A program made the translations under genes and the position numbers. From Pseudarthrobacter sp. W1I19 (GTDB lineage Bacteria; Actinomycetota; Actinomycetes; Actinomycetales; Micrococcaceae), in assembly GCF_030817835.1 (NCBI RefSeq), contig NZ_JAUSZR010000001.1, positions 1,364,001 to 1,428,000 on the forward strand: a stretch of DNA of 64,000 nucleotides, read 5' to 3'. Numbering within the stretch: position 1 is the first letter of the stretch; every line of letters begins with the position of its first letter. A model generated the notes under the pieces. The model ran no database searches, had not been told where the DNA came from, and saw only the letters and a list, made by a program, of their open reading frames with translations. Shown one piece after another: positions 27,927-36,538 of the stretch.

Positions 27927-28865
27927 TCAGTGCATGCCGCGCAGCAGCCTGGCCAGTACTGGGACGTTGACAGTGTTGGGAGCGGGTCCTGAGGCCAGGA
28001 ACTCCTTGACGCCGCGCACCATGCCGGCAGCGTTGACGATCCGGACCGGCTCAAGGTCGCCAGGAGACCGGCGGTGGTTGTCGATCACCGGTTCATGCAG
28101 GTTGCCGCCCGGGCTCAACACCACCGTCCAGCCGGTCACGTTCAGCTCGGGGAAGATGTCCTGCATGGCGCGGACTACGTGGGCCAGCTGGGGAGGGGCC
28201 ATTGAACGGCCGCCGTGGTTCAACGTCCTGCCGTCCCAGGCATAGGCGCCCTTGGGCAGCAGCATGGAGCCGATGAGGGCCAGGCGGTATCCGGACAGCA
28301 CCGCGTGGTCGATGTGGCTGTTGTCGGCCGGGGACTGGAGCCCGTTGATCAGGCGCGCCGCCGGAATGGCGGGCAGTACCTGCCGGGTCAGGAGCTGGAC
28401 CGTGCGCATCTCCCGCTGGATCCGCGCTTCGGCCCCGAAAATCCCGCGCTTCCGGGGCATGCCGTGGACCTGCTGGCTGGCCTGCGCCAACGGAACCAGG
28501 GGCACGTCCTCCACTCCCGGGCCGTAGGGCGGGACGTAAACAGGCGGGTCACCCGCGGTGTTCCGGGCGCCGCCGGCCTTGTGCACGGTGGCCGATGCCC
28601 TGCTGCCCGCCGGCGGTGCATCGAAGTGGGGCTCGGCGTCGACGGTATTGGCGGTACCGGCGGCGTAGGAGCGGTCGTACGCTTTCCTTCGCTGCGGGTC
28701 GATCAACGTTTCGTAGGCGCTGGTGACCCGGCGGAAAGCGGCAGGGTCCCCGCCGTGGTCGGGGTGGGCACGGCGGGCGGCACGCCGGTAGGCCACCTTG
28801 ATTTCCTTTTCGGTGGCGGTAACCGCCACGCGAAGCACCTGGTAGTGGGAGCTGCTCTCGGTCAA
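27927..28865 (-). CDS. J-domain protein with NERD-like C-terminal region
   Basis: 312-aa protein with an N-terminal DnaJ domain (residues ~5-70; HPD in RRAHPDHGGDPAAF), a variable linker, and a C-terminal region (ARLINGL...IDHAVLSGYRLALIGSMLLPKGAYAWDG) that weakly resembles the nuclease-related NERD fold. J domains stimulate DnaK ATPase; this is neither DnaJ nor CbpA, having no Gly/Phe region or zinc fingers. The start is TTG 28865 with AAGGAT six bases upstream; the longer open frame is not supported. Confidence 0.75.
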   Translation of the reverse strand: MTESSSHYQVLRVAVTATEKEIKVAYRRAARRAHPDHGGDPAAFRRVTSAYETLIDPQRRKAYDRSYAAGTANTVDAEPHFDAPPAGSRASATVHKAGGARNTAGDPPVYVPPYGPGVEDVPLVPLAQASQQVHGMPRKRGIFGAEARIQREMRTVQLLTRQVLPAIPAARLINGLQSPADNSHIDHAVLSGYRLALIGSMLLPKGAYAWDGRTLNHGGRSMAPPQLAHVVRAMQDIFPELNVTGWTVVLSPGGNLHEPVIDNHRRSPGDLEPVRIVNAAGMVRGVKEFLASGPAPNTVNVPVLARLLRGMH

Positions 28866-29079
28866 GCACTCATCCTTCGTGTTGATACGGCCGGTCCCCG
28901 GCGGGCAGCCCTGTGGGGCCAGCTTATCGGCCCTTGATCTGTCAACGTCGGTGCCTGGGCTTCGGGTTCCCGGCGCCGGCGGGATCCGGCGGAGTTTAGA
29001 CTCGAGAAGGATGGCTGCCACGGCAGCAGGCAAGTAATGCAGGCAGCAGCTGCAGGTCAGGGAACACGTGGGGGCGGAC

Positions 29080-29778
29080 ATGGAAAAGCCGACGACGGCG
29101 GCACGGGCCGGCATGCGCGGGCCGGGACGGTTGACGCTGGCGGCAGCAGTCCTCGCCTGCCTCACGACGGCCGGCTGCAGCGTTGGCGTCCCGGACCCCT
29201 CGGTACCGCAACCTGTGGAAACTGCCTCAGTACTTGCCACCCCTACCATCACACCGGGCCACGATGCTGAGGCGGTGGCCGCGCAGGACTTGCCTTTCGC
29301 GGCCGGCGGCATCCTCGCACCGGGTGTGCCCGTGGGTATTTCGGACGGGCTGAAGGACGCCCCTGGCTGGAAGATGGTGAAGGACAGCGTGGCGGGCGAA
29401 AGCCAGTACCTCAGGGCCGACGGGTGCCTTGTTGCTGCAAGGGTCCGGACCAACCAAGCGGTGCTGGCACGCGGTGATGACCGGGAATCAACAGTTGCAC
29501 TCTTTCAATATCTTGATCCCACCATCCTGCCCGAGTACCTGAAACCCGCCACGCTGCGGTGGGGTGGTAACGAGTCCAACCCTGGCCACACGCTTGAAGT
29601 GCTGGCCCTGGAAGAGGCGGCGCCGCAAGGGGGCAAGGCCACAGTGGTCCTGGCCAGGCTCTTCGGCACGTCCGGATCGTCGGTCTACCTTTCTGTTGCA
29701 TGCCCGGAGGCGTCTGCCCTGGCCGCGGCCAGGGCAGACGCCGTCCGGTTCCTGCCGGTCCTGCCTCCGTCGGCCTAA
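29080..29778 (+). CDS. Putative lipoprotein of unknown function
   Basis: 232-aa secreted protein with a lipoprotein signal peptide: a basic N-terminus, LTLAAAVLACLTTAGC with the lipobox Cys, then a Ser/Pro/Val-rich linker. The mature part shows no family I recognise. ATG 29080 is preceded by GGGG; GTG 29068, four codons upstream and with AGGGAA before it, is an equally possible start. The stop overlaps the doxX stop by three bases on the opposite strand. Confidence 0.7.
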   Translation: MEKPTTAARAGMRGPGRLTLAAAVLACLTTAGCSVGVPDPSVPQPVETASVLATPTITPGHDAEAVAAQDLPFAAGGILAPGVPVGISDGLKDAPGWKMVKDSVAGESQYLRADGCLVAARVRTNQAVLARGDDRESTVALFQYLDPTILPEYLKPATLRWGGNESNPGHTLEVLALEEAAPQGGKATVVLARLFGTSGSSVYLSVACPEASALAAARADAVRFLPVLPPSA

Positions 29779-30197
29779 ATCCCGGACTGCCGGGCAGTCC
29801 GCTGGGAGAGCCGGTTCAGCGCGAGGGCGGCAACGAGCAATCCAAAGTCCCGCAGTGCCACGTCGAAGAAGCTTCCGAGCAACAGAAGGTTGACGATGAT
29901 TCCGGCCAGCCAAGCAGCCACCAGGAGCGAGCCGAACCTGGGCCGCACGGCAACCGCAATGCCCGCGAGGACCTCCACGACTCCCACCACGTACATGATG
30001 GTCTGGGCAGGCAGGGGCACCAGCGCCGTGGCCTGCGGCGCAAGGTAGACGGTCCAGTCGGCAAGGATGTTTGTGAACTTATCGAGCCCGAAGATGATGG
30101 GCGCAACCGTAAAAACAGTCCGCAGCAACAGGAAGGCCTGCCTGGCGGGATCCATCGTGGTGCTGCTGTTGGCACGCAATGCTGATGTGGTTTTCAC
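29775..30197 (-). CDS. DoxX family membrane protein
   Basis: 140-aa protein with four hydrophobic helices (for example TIMYVVGVVEVLAGIAVAV and LVAAWLAGIIVNLLLLGSF) and the DoxX-type opening RTVFTVAPIIFGLDKF. In M. tuberculosis DoxX links SodA and SseA in thiol stress; here the role is inferred only. GTG 30197 has AGAAGGAG eight bases upstream, and that ribosome binding site touches the palindrome at 30208-30236. It is divergent from the Cys-rich regulator. Confidence 0.82.
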   Translation of the reverse strand: MKTTSALRANSSTTMDPARQAFLLLRTVFTVAPIIFGLDKFTNILADWTVYLAPQATALVPLPAQTIMYVVGVVEVLAGIAVAVRPRFGSLLVAAWLAGIIVNLLLLGSFFDVALRDFGLLVAALALNRLSQRTARQSGI

Positions 30198-30207
30198 AAC
30201 TGACTCC

Positions 30208-30236
30208 TTCTAAAAGTAGGTTCTTCTATTTTAGAA
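30208..30236. promoter_or_regulatory. Operator-like palindrome in front of doxX
   Basis: TTCTAAAA (30208-30215) and TTTTAGAA (30229-30236) are perfect inverted 8-base arms, with TAG/CTA partly extending the symmetry inward. It is an AT-rich island next to the doxX ribosome binding site, in the intergenic region with the divergent regulator, and is the natural candidate binding site for that regulator. Confidence 0.6.
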
Positions 30237-30285
30237 ATGATGAAGGTCTATAATCAATGGATCTTGACTTTGGATTGGTGGAGCA

Positions 30286-30951
30286 ATGGCCAGACTTCCC
30301 TGGGCGAACCGCATGGCTGCGCTCGCTTCCCTCGGTGATGAAAAGCGGCGCCAGCTTTTTGAACTCGTGGCGTCGTCCCCCGGCGCACTGGGCCGCGACG
30401 ACGTCGCGCAGCGGACCGGAATTCCCCGCAGCACGGTGTCCTTCCACCTGGACCGCCTGGTGCAGGACGGCCTGCTGGCGGTCGAGTTCCACAAGCCGGC
30501 CGGGAAAACGGGACCCGGCTCGGGCCGTCCGGCCAAGATGTACCGTCCTGTGGCTGGCGAAATCGGGGCCTCCGTGCCGGACCGGAACTACGATCTCGCC
30601 GGGGAACTGATGGCGGCGGCCATCGAAAAATCCACAACCGCGGGGGAGCCCATCGAACAGACCCTGCCTGCGGAGTCGTACCGCAGGGGGAATGCGATGG
30701 CGGAGGCATCCGCGTCCCTCCAGGACTTCCTGGTCCAGGCGGGCTATCGGCCCCAACCGGACGGCGGCGGCGGCTTCATCCTGCCCAACTGCCCTTTCCA
30801 CCGCCTCTCGGACAAACATCCGGGGGTGGTGTGCACCATGAACGGGGCGTTCCTGCAGGGGGCGGCGGCCTGCCTGGAAGAATCCGGCGGCAGGGTGGTG
30901 CCCTCCGATCTGCCCGGTCACTGCTGCGCCAGGATCACGCCGGCCCCCTGA
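30286..30951 (+). CDS. ArsR-type winged-helix regulator with Cys-rich sensor region
   Basis: 221-aa regulator. The N-terminal winged helix (LGDEKRRQLFELVASSPGALGRDDVAQRTGIPRSTVSFHLDRLVQDGLL) is ArsR/MarR-like. The C-terminal domain has Cys169 (NCPFH), Cys183 (VVCTMN), Cys196 and the pair Cys213-Cys214 (GHCCARI), spaced C-x13-C-x12-C-x16-CC. That suggests an iron-sulfur or metal/thiol sensor, loosely reminiscent of SufR. TGGAG precedes the ATG. The gene faces doxX across the palindrome, so doxX is the likely target. Signal and cofactor are inferred. Confidence 0.75.
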   Translation: MARLPWANRMAALASLGDEKRRQLFELVASSPGALGRDDVAQRTGIPRSTVSFHLDRLVQDGLLAVEFHKPAGKTGPGSGRPAKMYRPVAGEIGASVPDRNYDLAGELMAAAIEKSTTAGEPIEQTLPAESYRRGNAMAEASASLQDFLVQAGYRPQPDGGGGFILPNCPFHRLSDKHPGVVCTMNGAFLQGAAACLEESGGRVVPSDLPGHCCARITPAP

Positions 30952-30970
30952 ACCGCCGGGGCATGGCGGC

Positions 30971-30982
30971 TAGAATTACAGG
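30971..30982 (+). promoter_or_regulatory. Putative -10 element giving a leaderless cysteine desulfurase mRNA
   Basis: TAGAAT (30971-30976) ends six bases before GTG 30983, placing the transcript start at the start codon. A recognisable -35 is lacking. Confidence 0.45.
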
Positions 30983-32212
30983 GTGCCCGTTTACCTCGAC
31001 CATGCCGCCACCACCCCTCTTTCTCCCGAGGCGCTGGCTGCCCTGACGCGTGAACTCGCCCGCACCGGCAACCCGTCATCCCTGCATGGTTCGGGCCGGC
31101 GCGCCCGGCGGGCGGTGGAAGACGCCCGCGAGGCACTCGCCGCAGCGGCAGGGGCGCATCCTTCGGAAGTGATCTTTACCTCCGGCGGCACTGAGTCGGA
31201 CAACCTCGCGGTTAAGGGATTGTACTGGGCCCGCGCGGGCGAAAAGCCGGCGCGGCGGCGCGTTCTGTGCTCCGCCGTCGAACACCATGCAGTGATGGAC
31301 ACTGTGGAGTGGCTGGAACGCCACGAAGGGGCCGACGTTACCTGGCTCCCCGTGGACAGCGACGGGGCCGTGGACCTCGCGGTCCTGGAAGCGGAACTTG
31401 CCCGCGACCCGGACTCCATCGCGCTGGTCACCGTGATGTGGGCCAATAATGAGGTGGGGACCATCCAGCCCATCCACCGCGTTGTGGAACTCGCGCACGC
31501 AGCTGGTGTCCCGGTCCACTCCGACGCCGTGCAGGCCTTTGGTTCGCTGCCGGTGGACTTCAAAGCGTCCGGTCTTGACGCCATGTCGATTTCCGGACAC
31601 AAGATCGGCGGGCCCGTGGGAGTGGGTGCCCTGCTGTTGGGCAGGTCGGTAAAACTTACTCCGGTCCAGCATGGTGGCGGGCAGGAGCGCGACGTCCGTT
31701 CGGGCACCCTGGATACCGCCTCGATTGCGGCGTTTGCTGCGGCGGCGGAGAATGCCGTGGTCCACCTGGGCACGGAATCTGCCCGGATCGCCGCCCTCCG
31801 CGACCGGCTGATCGACGGCGTCCGGGAGCGGGTGCCCGAAGCCGTCCTGCGCGGGGCGCCAGGAAACGGCCGGCTCCCCGGCAACGCGCACTTCACCTTC
31901 CCCGGCTGCGAGGGGGACTCCCTGCTGTTCCTGCTGGATCTGGCCGGTGTGGAATCATCCACTGGATCAGCGTGTACCGCTGGTGTTCCGCGGCCATCGC
32001 ATGTGCTGCTCGCCATGGGCCTGGACGAGGAAACTGCGCGCGGGGCCCAGCGCTTCACCCTGGGGCACTCCTCAAAGGATGCGGACGTCGACGCTTTGCT
32101 CGCCGCCCTTCCGGATGCTTATGCCAGGGCCCGTCAGGCCGGCATGGCCGGCCACGAGTCCTCGATCCAGACCGCCGGTACGGTAGCACGCCAGGGCTTG
32201 GGCGGCCGCTAA
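30983..32212 (+). CDS. Cysteine desulfurase (NifS/IscS family)
   Basis: 409-aa PLP enzyme that takes sulfur from cysteine as a protein persulfide. It opens [16 protein letters not shown]. The PLP lysine is Lys207 ([14 protein letters not shown]) and the sulfur-carrying cysteine Cys331 ([17 protein letters not shown]), in the short active-site loop of group I enzymes. The GTG start probably follows a leaderless promoter. mnmA is 140 bases downstream, so a main role in tRNA 2-thiouridine formation is likely; the gene resembles Rv3025c. Confidence 0.92.
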   Translation: MPVYLDHAATTPLSPEALAALTRELARTGNPSSLHGSGRRARRAVEDAREALAAAAGAHPSEVIFTSGGTESDNLAVKGLYWARAGEKPARRRVLCSAVEHHAVMDTVEWLERHEGADVTWLPVDSDGAVDLAVLEAELARDPDSIALVTVMWANNEVGTIQPIHRVVELAHAAGVPVHSDAVQAFGSLPVDFKASGLDAMSISGHKIGGPVGVGALLLGRSVKLTPVQHGGGQERDVRSGTLDTASIAAFAAAAENAVVHLGTESARIAALRDRLIDGVRERVPEAVLRGAPGNGRLPGNAHFTFPGCEGDSLLFLLDLAGVESSTGSACTAGVPRPSHVLLAMGLDEETARGAQRFTLGHSSKDADVDALLAALPDAYARARQAGMAGHESSIQTAGTVARQGLGGR

Positions 32213-32352
32213 GACTGCCCTTGCGGCAGGTGCGTAGAATAGATAGGCGAAGATCGTTTCGACGGAGGCTGCCTGTCTCCGCTGCAGCGCATTCAGCCAG
32301 CACCGGCACCCAGCACCGGCCACAAGCCGGAACCACCCAACAGAAAGCAACC

Positions 32353-33483
32353 ATGCGAGTTCTTGCAGCCATGAGCGGCGGCGTTGATTCCGCCGTTGCC
32401 GCCGCCCGCGCCGTCGAGGCGGGGCACGACGTCGTCGGCGTCCACTTGGCGCTGTCCCGCATGCCCGGCACCCTCCGCACCGGAAGCCGGGGCTGTTGCA
32501 CCATCGAGGACTCCCGCGATGCCTGGCGCGCCTGCGACGTCCTGGGCATTCCTTACTACGTGTGGGACTTCTCGGAGCGCTTCAAGGAAGACGTTGTCCA
32601 GGACTTCATCGACGAATATGCCGCCGGACGGACACCCAACCCGTGCATGCGCTGCAATGAGCGGATTAAGTTTGCCGCGCTGCTGGAAAAGGCCATTGCG
32701 CTGGGCTTCGATGCCGTCTGCACGGGGCACTATGCCAAGGTCATCGAGGACGCCGACGGCAACCGCGAACTCCACCGGGCCGCTGACTGGGCGAAGGACC
32801 AGAGCTACGTCCTGGGTGTCCTGACCCACGAGCAGCTCAAACACTCCATGTTCCCCCTGGCTGACACGCCGTCCAAGGCCGAAGTGCGGGCAGAAGCTGA
32901 GCGGCGCGGCCTCTCCGTGGCCAACAAGCCCGACAGCCACGACATCTGCTTCATCCCCGACGGCGACACCGCCGGCTGGCTCGCCGAGAAAATCGACATG
33001 GCCACCGGCGACATCGTGGATGAGACCGGCGCGAAGGTGGGTGAGCACCCCGGCGCCAACGCCTTCACCGTGGGCCAGCGCCGCGGGCTGAAGCTCGGCA
33101 CTCCGGCGGCCGACGGTAAGCCGCGTTTCGTCCTGGAAATCCGGCCCAAGGAAAACAAAGTGGTGGTAGGGCCCGAAGCCCTGCTCGCGATTGATGAAAT
33201 CCGCGGCATCAAGGTGTCCTGGGCCGGCCTGCCCATCGCCGAAGTGGATACCGGCGAGGAATTCCAGTGCCACGCCCAGGTCCGTGCACACGGCGACCCC
33301 GTTCCCGCCACTGCCCGGATGGAACGCGGCGAATCCGATGGCGCAGCCCAGCTGGTGGTCACCTTGACCAACCCGCTGCGGGGCGTTGCGCCCGGACAGA
33401 CTGTTGTCCTCTACCAGGGCAGCAGGGTCCTGGGCCAGGCAACCATCGACGCCGCCCGTTCCCTGCAGCGCGCCGCGCTCTAG
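32353..33483 (+). CDS. mnmA: tRNA-specific 2-thiouridylase MnmA
   Basis: 376-aa enzyme that thiolates U34 of tRNA Lys/Glu/Gln using sulfur relayed from a cysteine desulfurase. The PP-loop SGGVDSAV is at residues ~9-16. The catalytic cysteines are in NPCMRCN and [10 protein letters not shown], and the C-terminal part holds [12 protein letters not shown] 32353 matches family starts; the frame is open upstream to 31972, but that part overlaps the desulfurase gene. The linked upstream gene probably supplies the sulfur. Confidence 0.95.
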   Translation: MRVLAAMSGGVDSAVAAARAVEAGHDVVGVHLALSRMPGTLRTGSRGCCTIEDSRDAWRACDVLGIPYYVWDFSERFKEDVVQDFIDEYAAGRTPNPCMRCNERIKFAALLEKAIALGFDAVCTGHYAKVIEDADGNRELHRAADWAKDQSYVLGVLTHEQLKHSMFPLADTPSKAEVRAEAERRGLSVANKPDSHDICFIPDGDTAGWLAEKIDMATGDIVDETGAKVGEHPGANAFTVGQRRGLKLGTPAADGKPRFVLEIRPKENKVVVGPEALLAIDEIRGIKVSWAGLPIAEVDTGEEFQCHAQVRAHGDPVPATARMERGESDGAAQLVVTLTNPLRGVAPGQTVVLYQGSRVLGQATIDAARSLQRAAL

Positions 33484-33501
33484 CCTCCCGAATTTTCCAT
33501 C

Positions 33502-33530
33502 ACCGCCCCGGTCCTGCCGGGGCGGTTTTG
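33502..33530 (+). terminator. Rho-independent terminator of mnmA
   Basis: Stem ACCGCCCCGG / CCGGGGCGGT with a five-base loop (TCCTG), followed by TTTT, 18 bases after the stop. Confidence 0.9.
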
Positions 33531-33720
33531 TTCGTGCTGCCGCCGGTGCGAGGAAGTCCCTCAGCGATCAGGTAAATTTTGTGTCTCAACTCACTAAATG
33601 GTCCGCCGTGAGGGTTCACTCTCTGATTGAATCTAGGCATCAGCACAGCGTGCTCCCGCCCGGCCAAAGATATCCAGCAGCGGTCCGCGGGCACGTACTC
33701 ATCGAACAGAAAGTTCACAG

Positions 33721-35358
33721 ATGACCAAGAGCAACAAAGCACTGCACGGCGCTATCGCGCTGGCAGGCATATCCGCGCTCGCACTGACTGCCTGCACGGG
33801 CCCGTCGGGCGGTGGCGGAGGCAGCACGGCATCCGGGAATGCAGGAAGCACTATCGCGTACGGCACCACCGACAAGGTCACCGCTCTTGACCCCGCGGGC
33901 TCGTACGACAACGGCTCGTTTATGGTGATGAACCAGATTTACTCCTTCCTGATGAACTCCAAGCCCGGCGGGGCGGAACCCGCCCCGGACCTCGCTGAAT
34001 CGGGCTCCTTCACTGCACCCACAGAGTTCACCGTAAAGATGAAGAGCGACCTCAAATGGGCCAATGGACACGTGCTGGACTCGAAGGACGTGAAGTTCTC
34101 GTTTGACCGCCAGACCAAGATTGCTGACCCCAACGGTCCTGCATCACTGCTCGGCAACATCAAGTCCATCGCCACGCCGGATGCCAACACAGTGGTGTTC
34201 ACGCTCAGTAAGGCCAACGACCAAACCTTCGCGCAGATCCTGCAAAGCCCCGCCGCCCCCATCGTGGACGATGAAGTCTTCCCGGCGGACAAACTCCTCA
34301 GCGACGAGGAGATCGTCAAGGCCAAGGCGTTCTACGGCCAGTACGTTATCGATTCCTACAACAAGAACACGCTGATCAGCCTGACAGCCTGGCCCGACTA
34401 CAAAGGCGTCCTGGGCAAGCCGGCCAACGCCGGGGCCACCATCAAGTACTACACCGACCAGACCAACATGAAGCTGGAAGTCAAGGGCGGGCAAATCGAC
34501 GTGGCCAACCGCAGCCTGAGCGCCACGGACATCGACGATCTCAAGAAGGACTCCAACGTCACGGTCAATGTTGGACCCGGCGGCGAGATGCGCTACATCG
34601 TTTTCAACTTCGACACCATGCCCTTCGGCGCGAAGACTCCGGAAGCAGATCCCAAGAAGGCGCTGGCGGTCCGCCAGGCCGCTGCCAACCTGGTTGACCG
34701 CCAGGCAATCTCGGACCAGGTCTACAAGGGCACCTACCTGCCCATGTGGTCCAACGTTCCGTCCGGCTTCCTCGGCGCCAACGAATCCTTCAAGGAAGCC
34801 TACGGCGATGGCTCGGGCAAGCCCAGCCTGGACAAGGCCAAGAAGGTTATGTCCGATGCCGGTATCAGCGGCCCCGTGAACATCAAGCTGCAGTACAACC
34901 CGGACCACTACGGCAAGTCCTCCGGGGACGAGTACGCCATGGTCAAGGACCAGCTGGAAAAGAGCGGCCTGTTCACGGTGGACCTGCAGTCCACCGAGTG
35001 GGTCACGTACAACGCGGCGTCGAAGAAGGACAGCTATCCGGTCTTCCAGCTTGGCTGGTTCCCGGACTTCAGTGACGCGGACAACTACCTGACGCCGATG
35101 TTCCCGAAGGGCGGTTTCTTCAACAACCACTACTCGAACACGGACGTCGAAGCCTTGATTGCCAAGCAACTGGTCACGGCGGACAAGTCGGAGCGTGAGA
35201 AGACCATCAAGGACATTCAGGACCAGCTGGCCAAGGACATCTCCACCCTGCCGTTGCTGCAAGGCGCGCAGGTAGCTGTCTCCGGGAAGAGTGTCAAGGG
35301 CGTGGATTCCACCCTGGATGCATCGTTCAAGTTCCGGCTGGGACAAGTTTCCAAGTAA
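33721..35358 (+). CDS. Peptide/opine-type ABC transporter substrate-binding lipoprotein
   Basis: 545-aa SBP_bac_5 family lipoprotein. The signal peptide ends with lipobox LALTACTG, followed by a Gly/Ser linker and TDKVTALDPAGSYDNGS. Family features include LKWANGHVLDSKDVKFSFDR and the C-terminal QLGWFPDFSDADNYLTPMF. It begins a complete importer (two permeases and a fused double ATPase). The 237-base upstream gap is relatively AT-rich and should hold the promoter; the ribosome binding site (AGAAAG) is weak. The ligand is unknown. Confidence 0.9.
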   Translation: MTKSNKALHGAIALAGISALALTACTGPSGGGGGSTASGNAGSTIAYGTTDKVTALDPAGSYDNGSFMVMNQIYSFLMNSKPGGAEPAPDLAESGSFTAPTEFTVKMKSDLKWANGHVLDSKDVKFSFDRQTKIADPNGPASLLGNIKSIATPDANTVVFTLSKANDQTFAQILQSPAAPIVDDEVFPADKLLSDEEIVKAKAFYGQYVIDSYNKNTLISLTAWPDYKGVLGKPANAGATIKYYTDQTNMKLEVKGGQIDVANRSLSATDIDDLKKDSNVTVNVGPGGEMRYIVFNFDTMPFGAKTPEADPKKALAVRQAAANLVDRQAISDQVYKGTYLPMWSNVPSGFLGANESFKEAYGDGSGKPSLDKAKKVMSDAGISGPVNIKLQYNPDHYGKSSGDEYAMVKDQLEKSGLFTVDLQSTEWVTYNAASKKDSYPVFQLGWFPDFSDADNYLTPMFPKGGFFNNHYSNTDVEALIAKQLVTADKSEREKTIKDIQDQLAKDISTLPLLQGAQVAVSGKSVKGVDSTLDASFKFRLGQVSK

Positions 35359-35374
35359 TCCCCGGTACGCCAGC

Positions 35375-35410
35375 TTAGGAGGTGGGACCCTTGGCGGTCC
35401 TGCCTCCTAA
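35375..35410 (+). promoter_or_regulatory. Intercistronic hairpin between the binding-protein and permease genes
   Basis: Outer stem TTAGGAGG / CCTCCTAA and inner stem GGACC / GGTCC, 17 bases after the stop, without a T-tract. Such structures commonly protect the binding-protein mRNA or partly terminate transcription, giving more binding protein than permease. Confidence 0.6.
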
Positions 35411-35455
35411 CTGTTGGCCCCACACCCGTCGTTTTTTATACCAAGCAGGGACAGC

Positions 35456-36538
35456 ATGGCCACAATGATCGATGCGCCACCGCCAACGGTTGCGCCGCCC
35501 AAATCCAAATCCGCGGGAGGTGGCCTCGGGAGATATATCCTGATCCGCTTCCTGCTCATTTTCCCGACGATCTTCATCCTCGTCACCCTGGTCTTCTTTT
35601 TGATGCGGATCACCGGCGATCCCATCACCGCAGCCCAAGGCGGACGCCTGCCGCAGGAGCAGATTGACGCCTTGATTCACCAGGCCGGTTACGACCGGAA
35701 CCTTTTTATCCAATACATCGAGTACCTCGGCAACATCGCCACAGGCAACTTCGGCAGGACCATTTCAGACGGACGGCCAGTCATTGAGATGCTGACCACC
35801 TTCGGCGCCGCCACGCTGGAACTGAGCATCAACGCCCTGCTGGTGGCTTTGCTCGTGGGGATCCCCCTTGGAATGTTCGCCGCCCACAAACGCGACAAGG
35901 TCCCGGACGCTTTCCTGCGCTTGTTCGCCATCCTTTGCTATGCCACCCCGGTCTTCTTCGCAGGCCTGCTGCTGAAGCTGGTTTTTTCCGTCGGCCTGGG
36001 CTGGTTTCCGGTCGCCGGCCGTGCCTCCACCACCACGGAGCTGGCGATGGGGAGGCTCGGAGCACCCACCGGCATCTACTGGCTGGACGCCCTGCGCAGC
36101 AACGATCTGGCAGCTTTTGGCGACATTGTCCATCACGCCGTCCTGCCCGCCGTCGCCCTGGGCCTGCTGACAGCCGGCGTCTTCCTCCGCCTGGTCCGCA
36201 CTAACGTGATCGGCACCCTCGGCAAGGACTATGTTGAGGCCGGCCGTTCACGTGGGGTCAGCGAATTTCGGCTGGTGACGAAGCACGCCTACAAGCCGGC
36301 CCTGATCCCCATCATCACGGTGATGGGTCTGCAGATCGCCCTGATGCTCGGCGGTGCAGTGCTGACTGAGACAACTTTTGAGTGGAAGGGCCTCGGGTAC
36401 CAGCTGGCGCAGTACCTTACGGCGCGTGATTTCGTTGCCGTCCAGGGCATCGTTATGCTCCTGGCCGTCATTGTGGCGGTCACCAATTTTGTGGTGGACA
36501 TTGCCGCCGCCCTGATTGATCCGCGGGTGAGGTACTGA
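35456..36538 (+). CDS. ABC transporter permease (DppB type)
   Basis: 360-aa inner-membrane permease with about six membrane helices. The first helix is LGRYILIRFLLIFPTIFILVTLVFFLM, followed by RITGDP as in DppB proteins. The ATPase-contacting EAA loop is visible as VEAGRSRGVSEFRLVTKHAYKPALIPIITV. ATG 35456, with AGGGAC upstream, is preferred over TTG 35414. Its stop overlaps the next start by one base. Confidence 0.9.
   Translation: MATMIDAPPPTVAPPKSKSAGGGLGRYILIRFLLIFPTIFILVTLVFFLMRITGDPITAAQGGRLPQEQIDALIHQAGYDRNLFIQYIEYLGNIATGNFGRTISDGRPVIEMLTTFGAATLELSINALLVALLVGIPLGMFAAHKRDKVPDAFLRLFAILCYATPVFFAGLLLKLVFSVGLGWFPVAGRASTTTELAMGRLGAPTGIYWLDALRSNDLAAFGDIVHHAVLPAVALGLLTAGVFLRLVRTNVIGTLGKDYVEAGRSRGVSEFRLVTKHAYKPALIPIITVMGLQIALMLGGAVLTETTFEWKGLGYQLAQYLTARDFVAVQGIVMLLAVIVAVTNFVVDIAAALIDPRVRY

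Noticed and set aside
31972..32352. Longer MnmA start upstream of 32353
   Set aside because: The extension overlaps the cysteine desulfurase gene in another frame. MnmA proteins begin just before the PP-loop SGGVDS, which fits ATG 32353.
33484..33720. Riboswitch upstream of the peptide importer
   Set aside because: The gap is AT-richer than its surroundings, but I could not recognise any riboswitch consensus or a terminator/antiterminator pair before the start codon.
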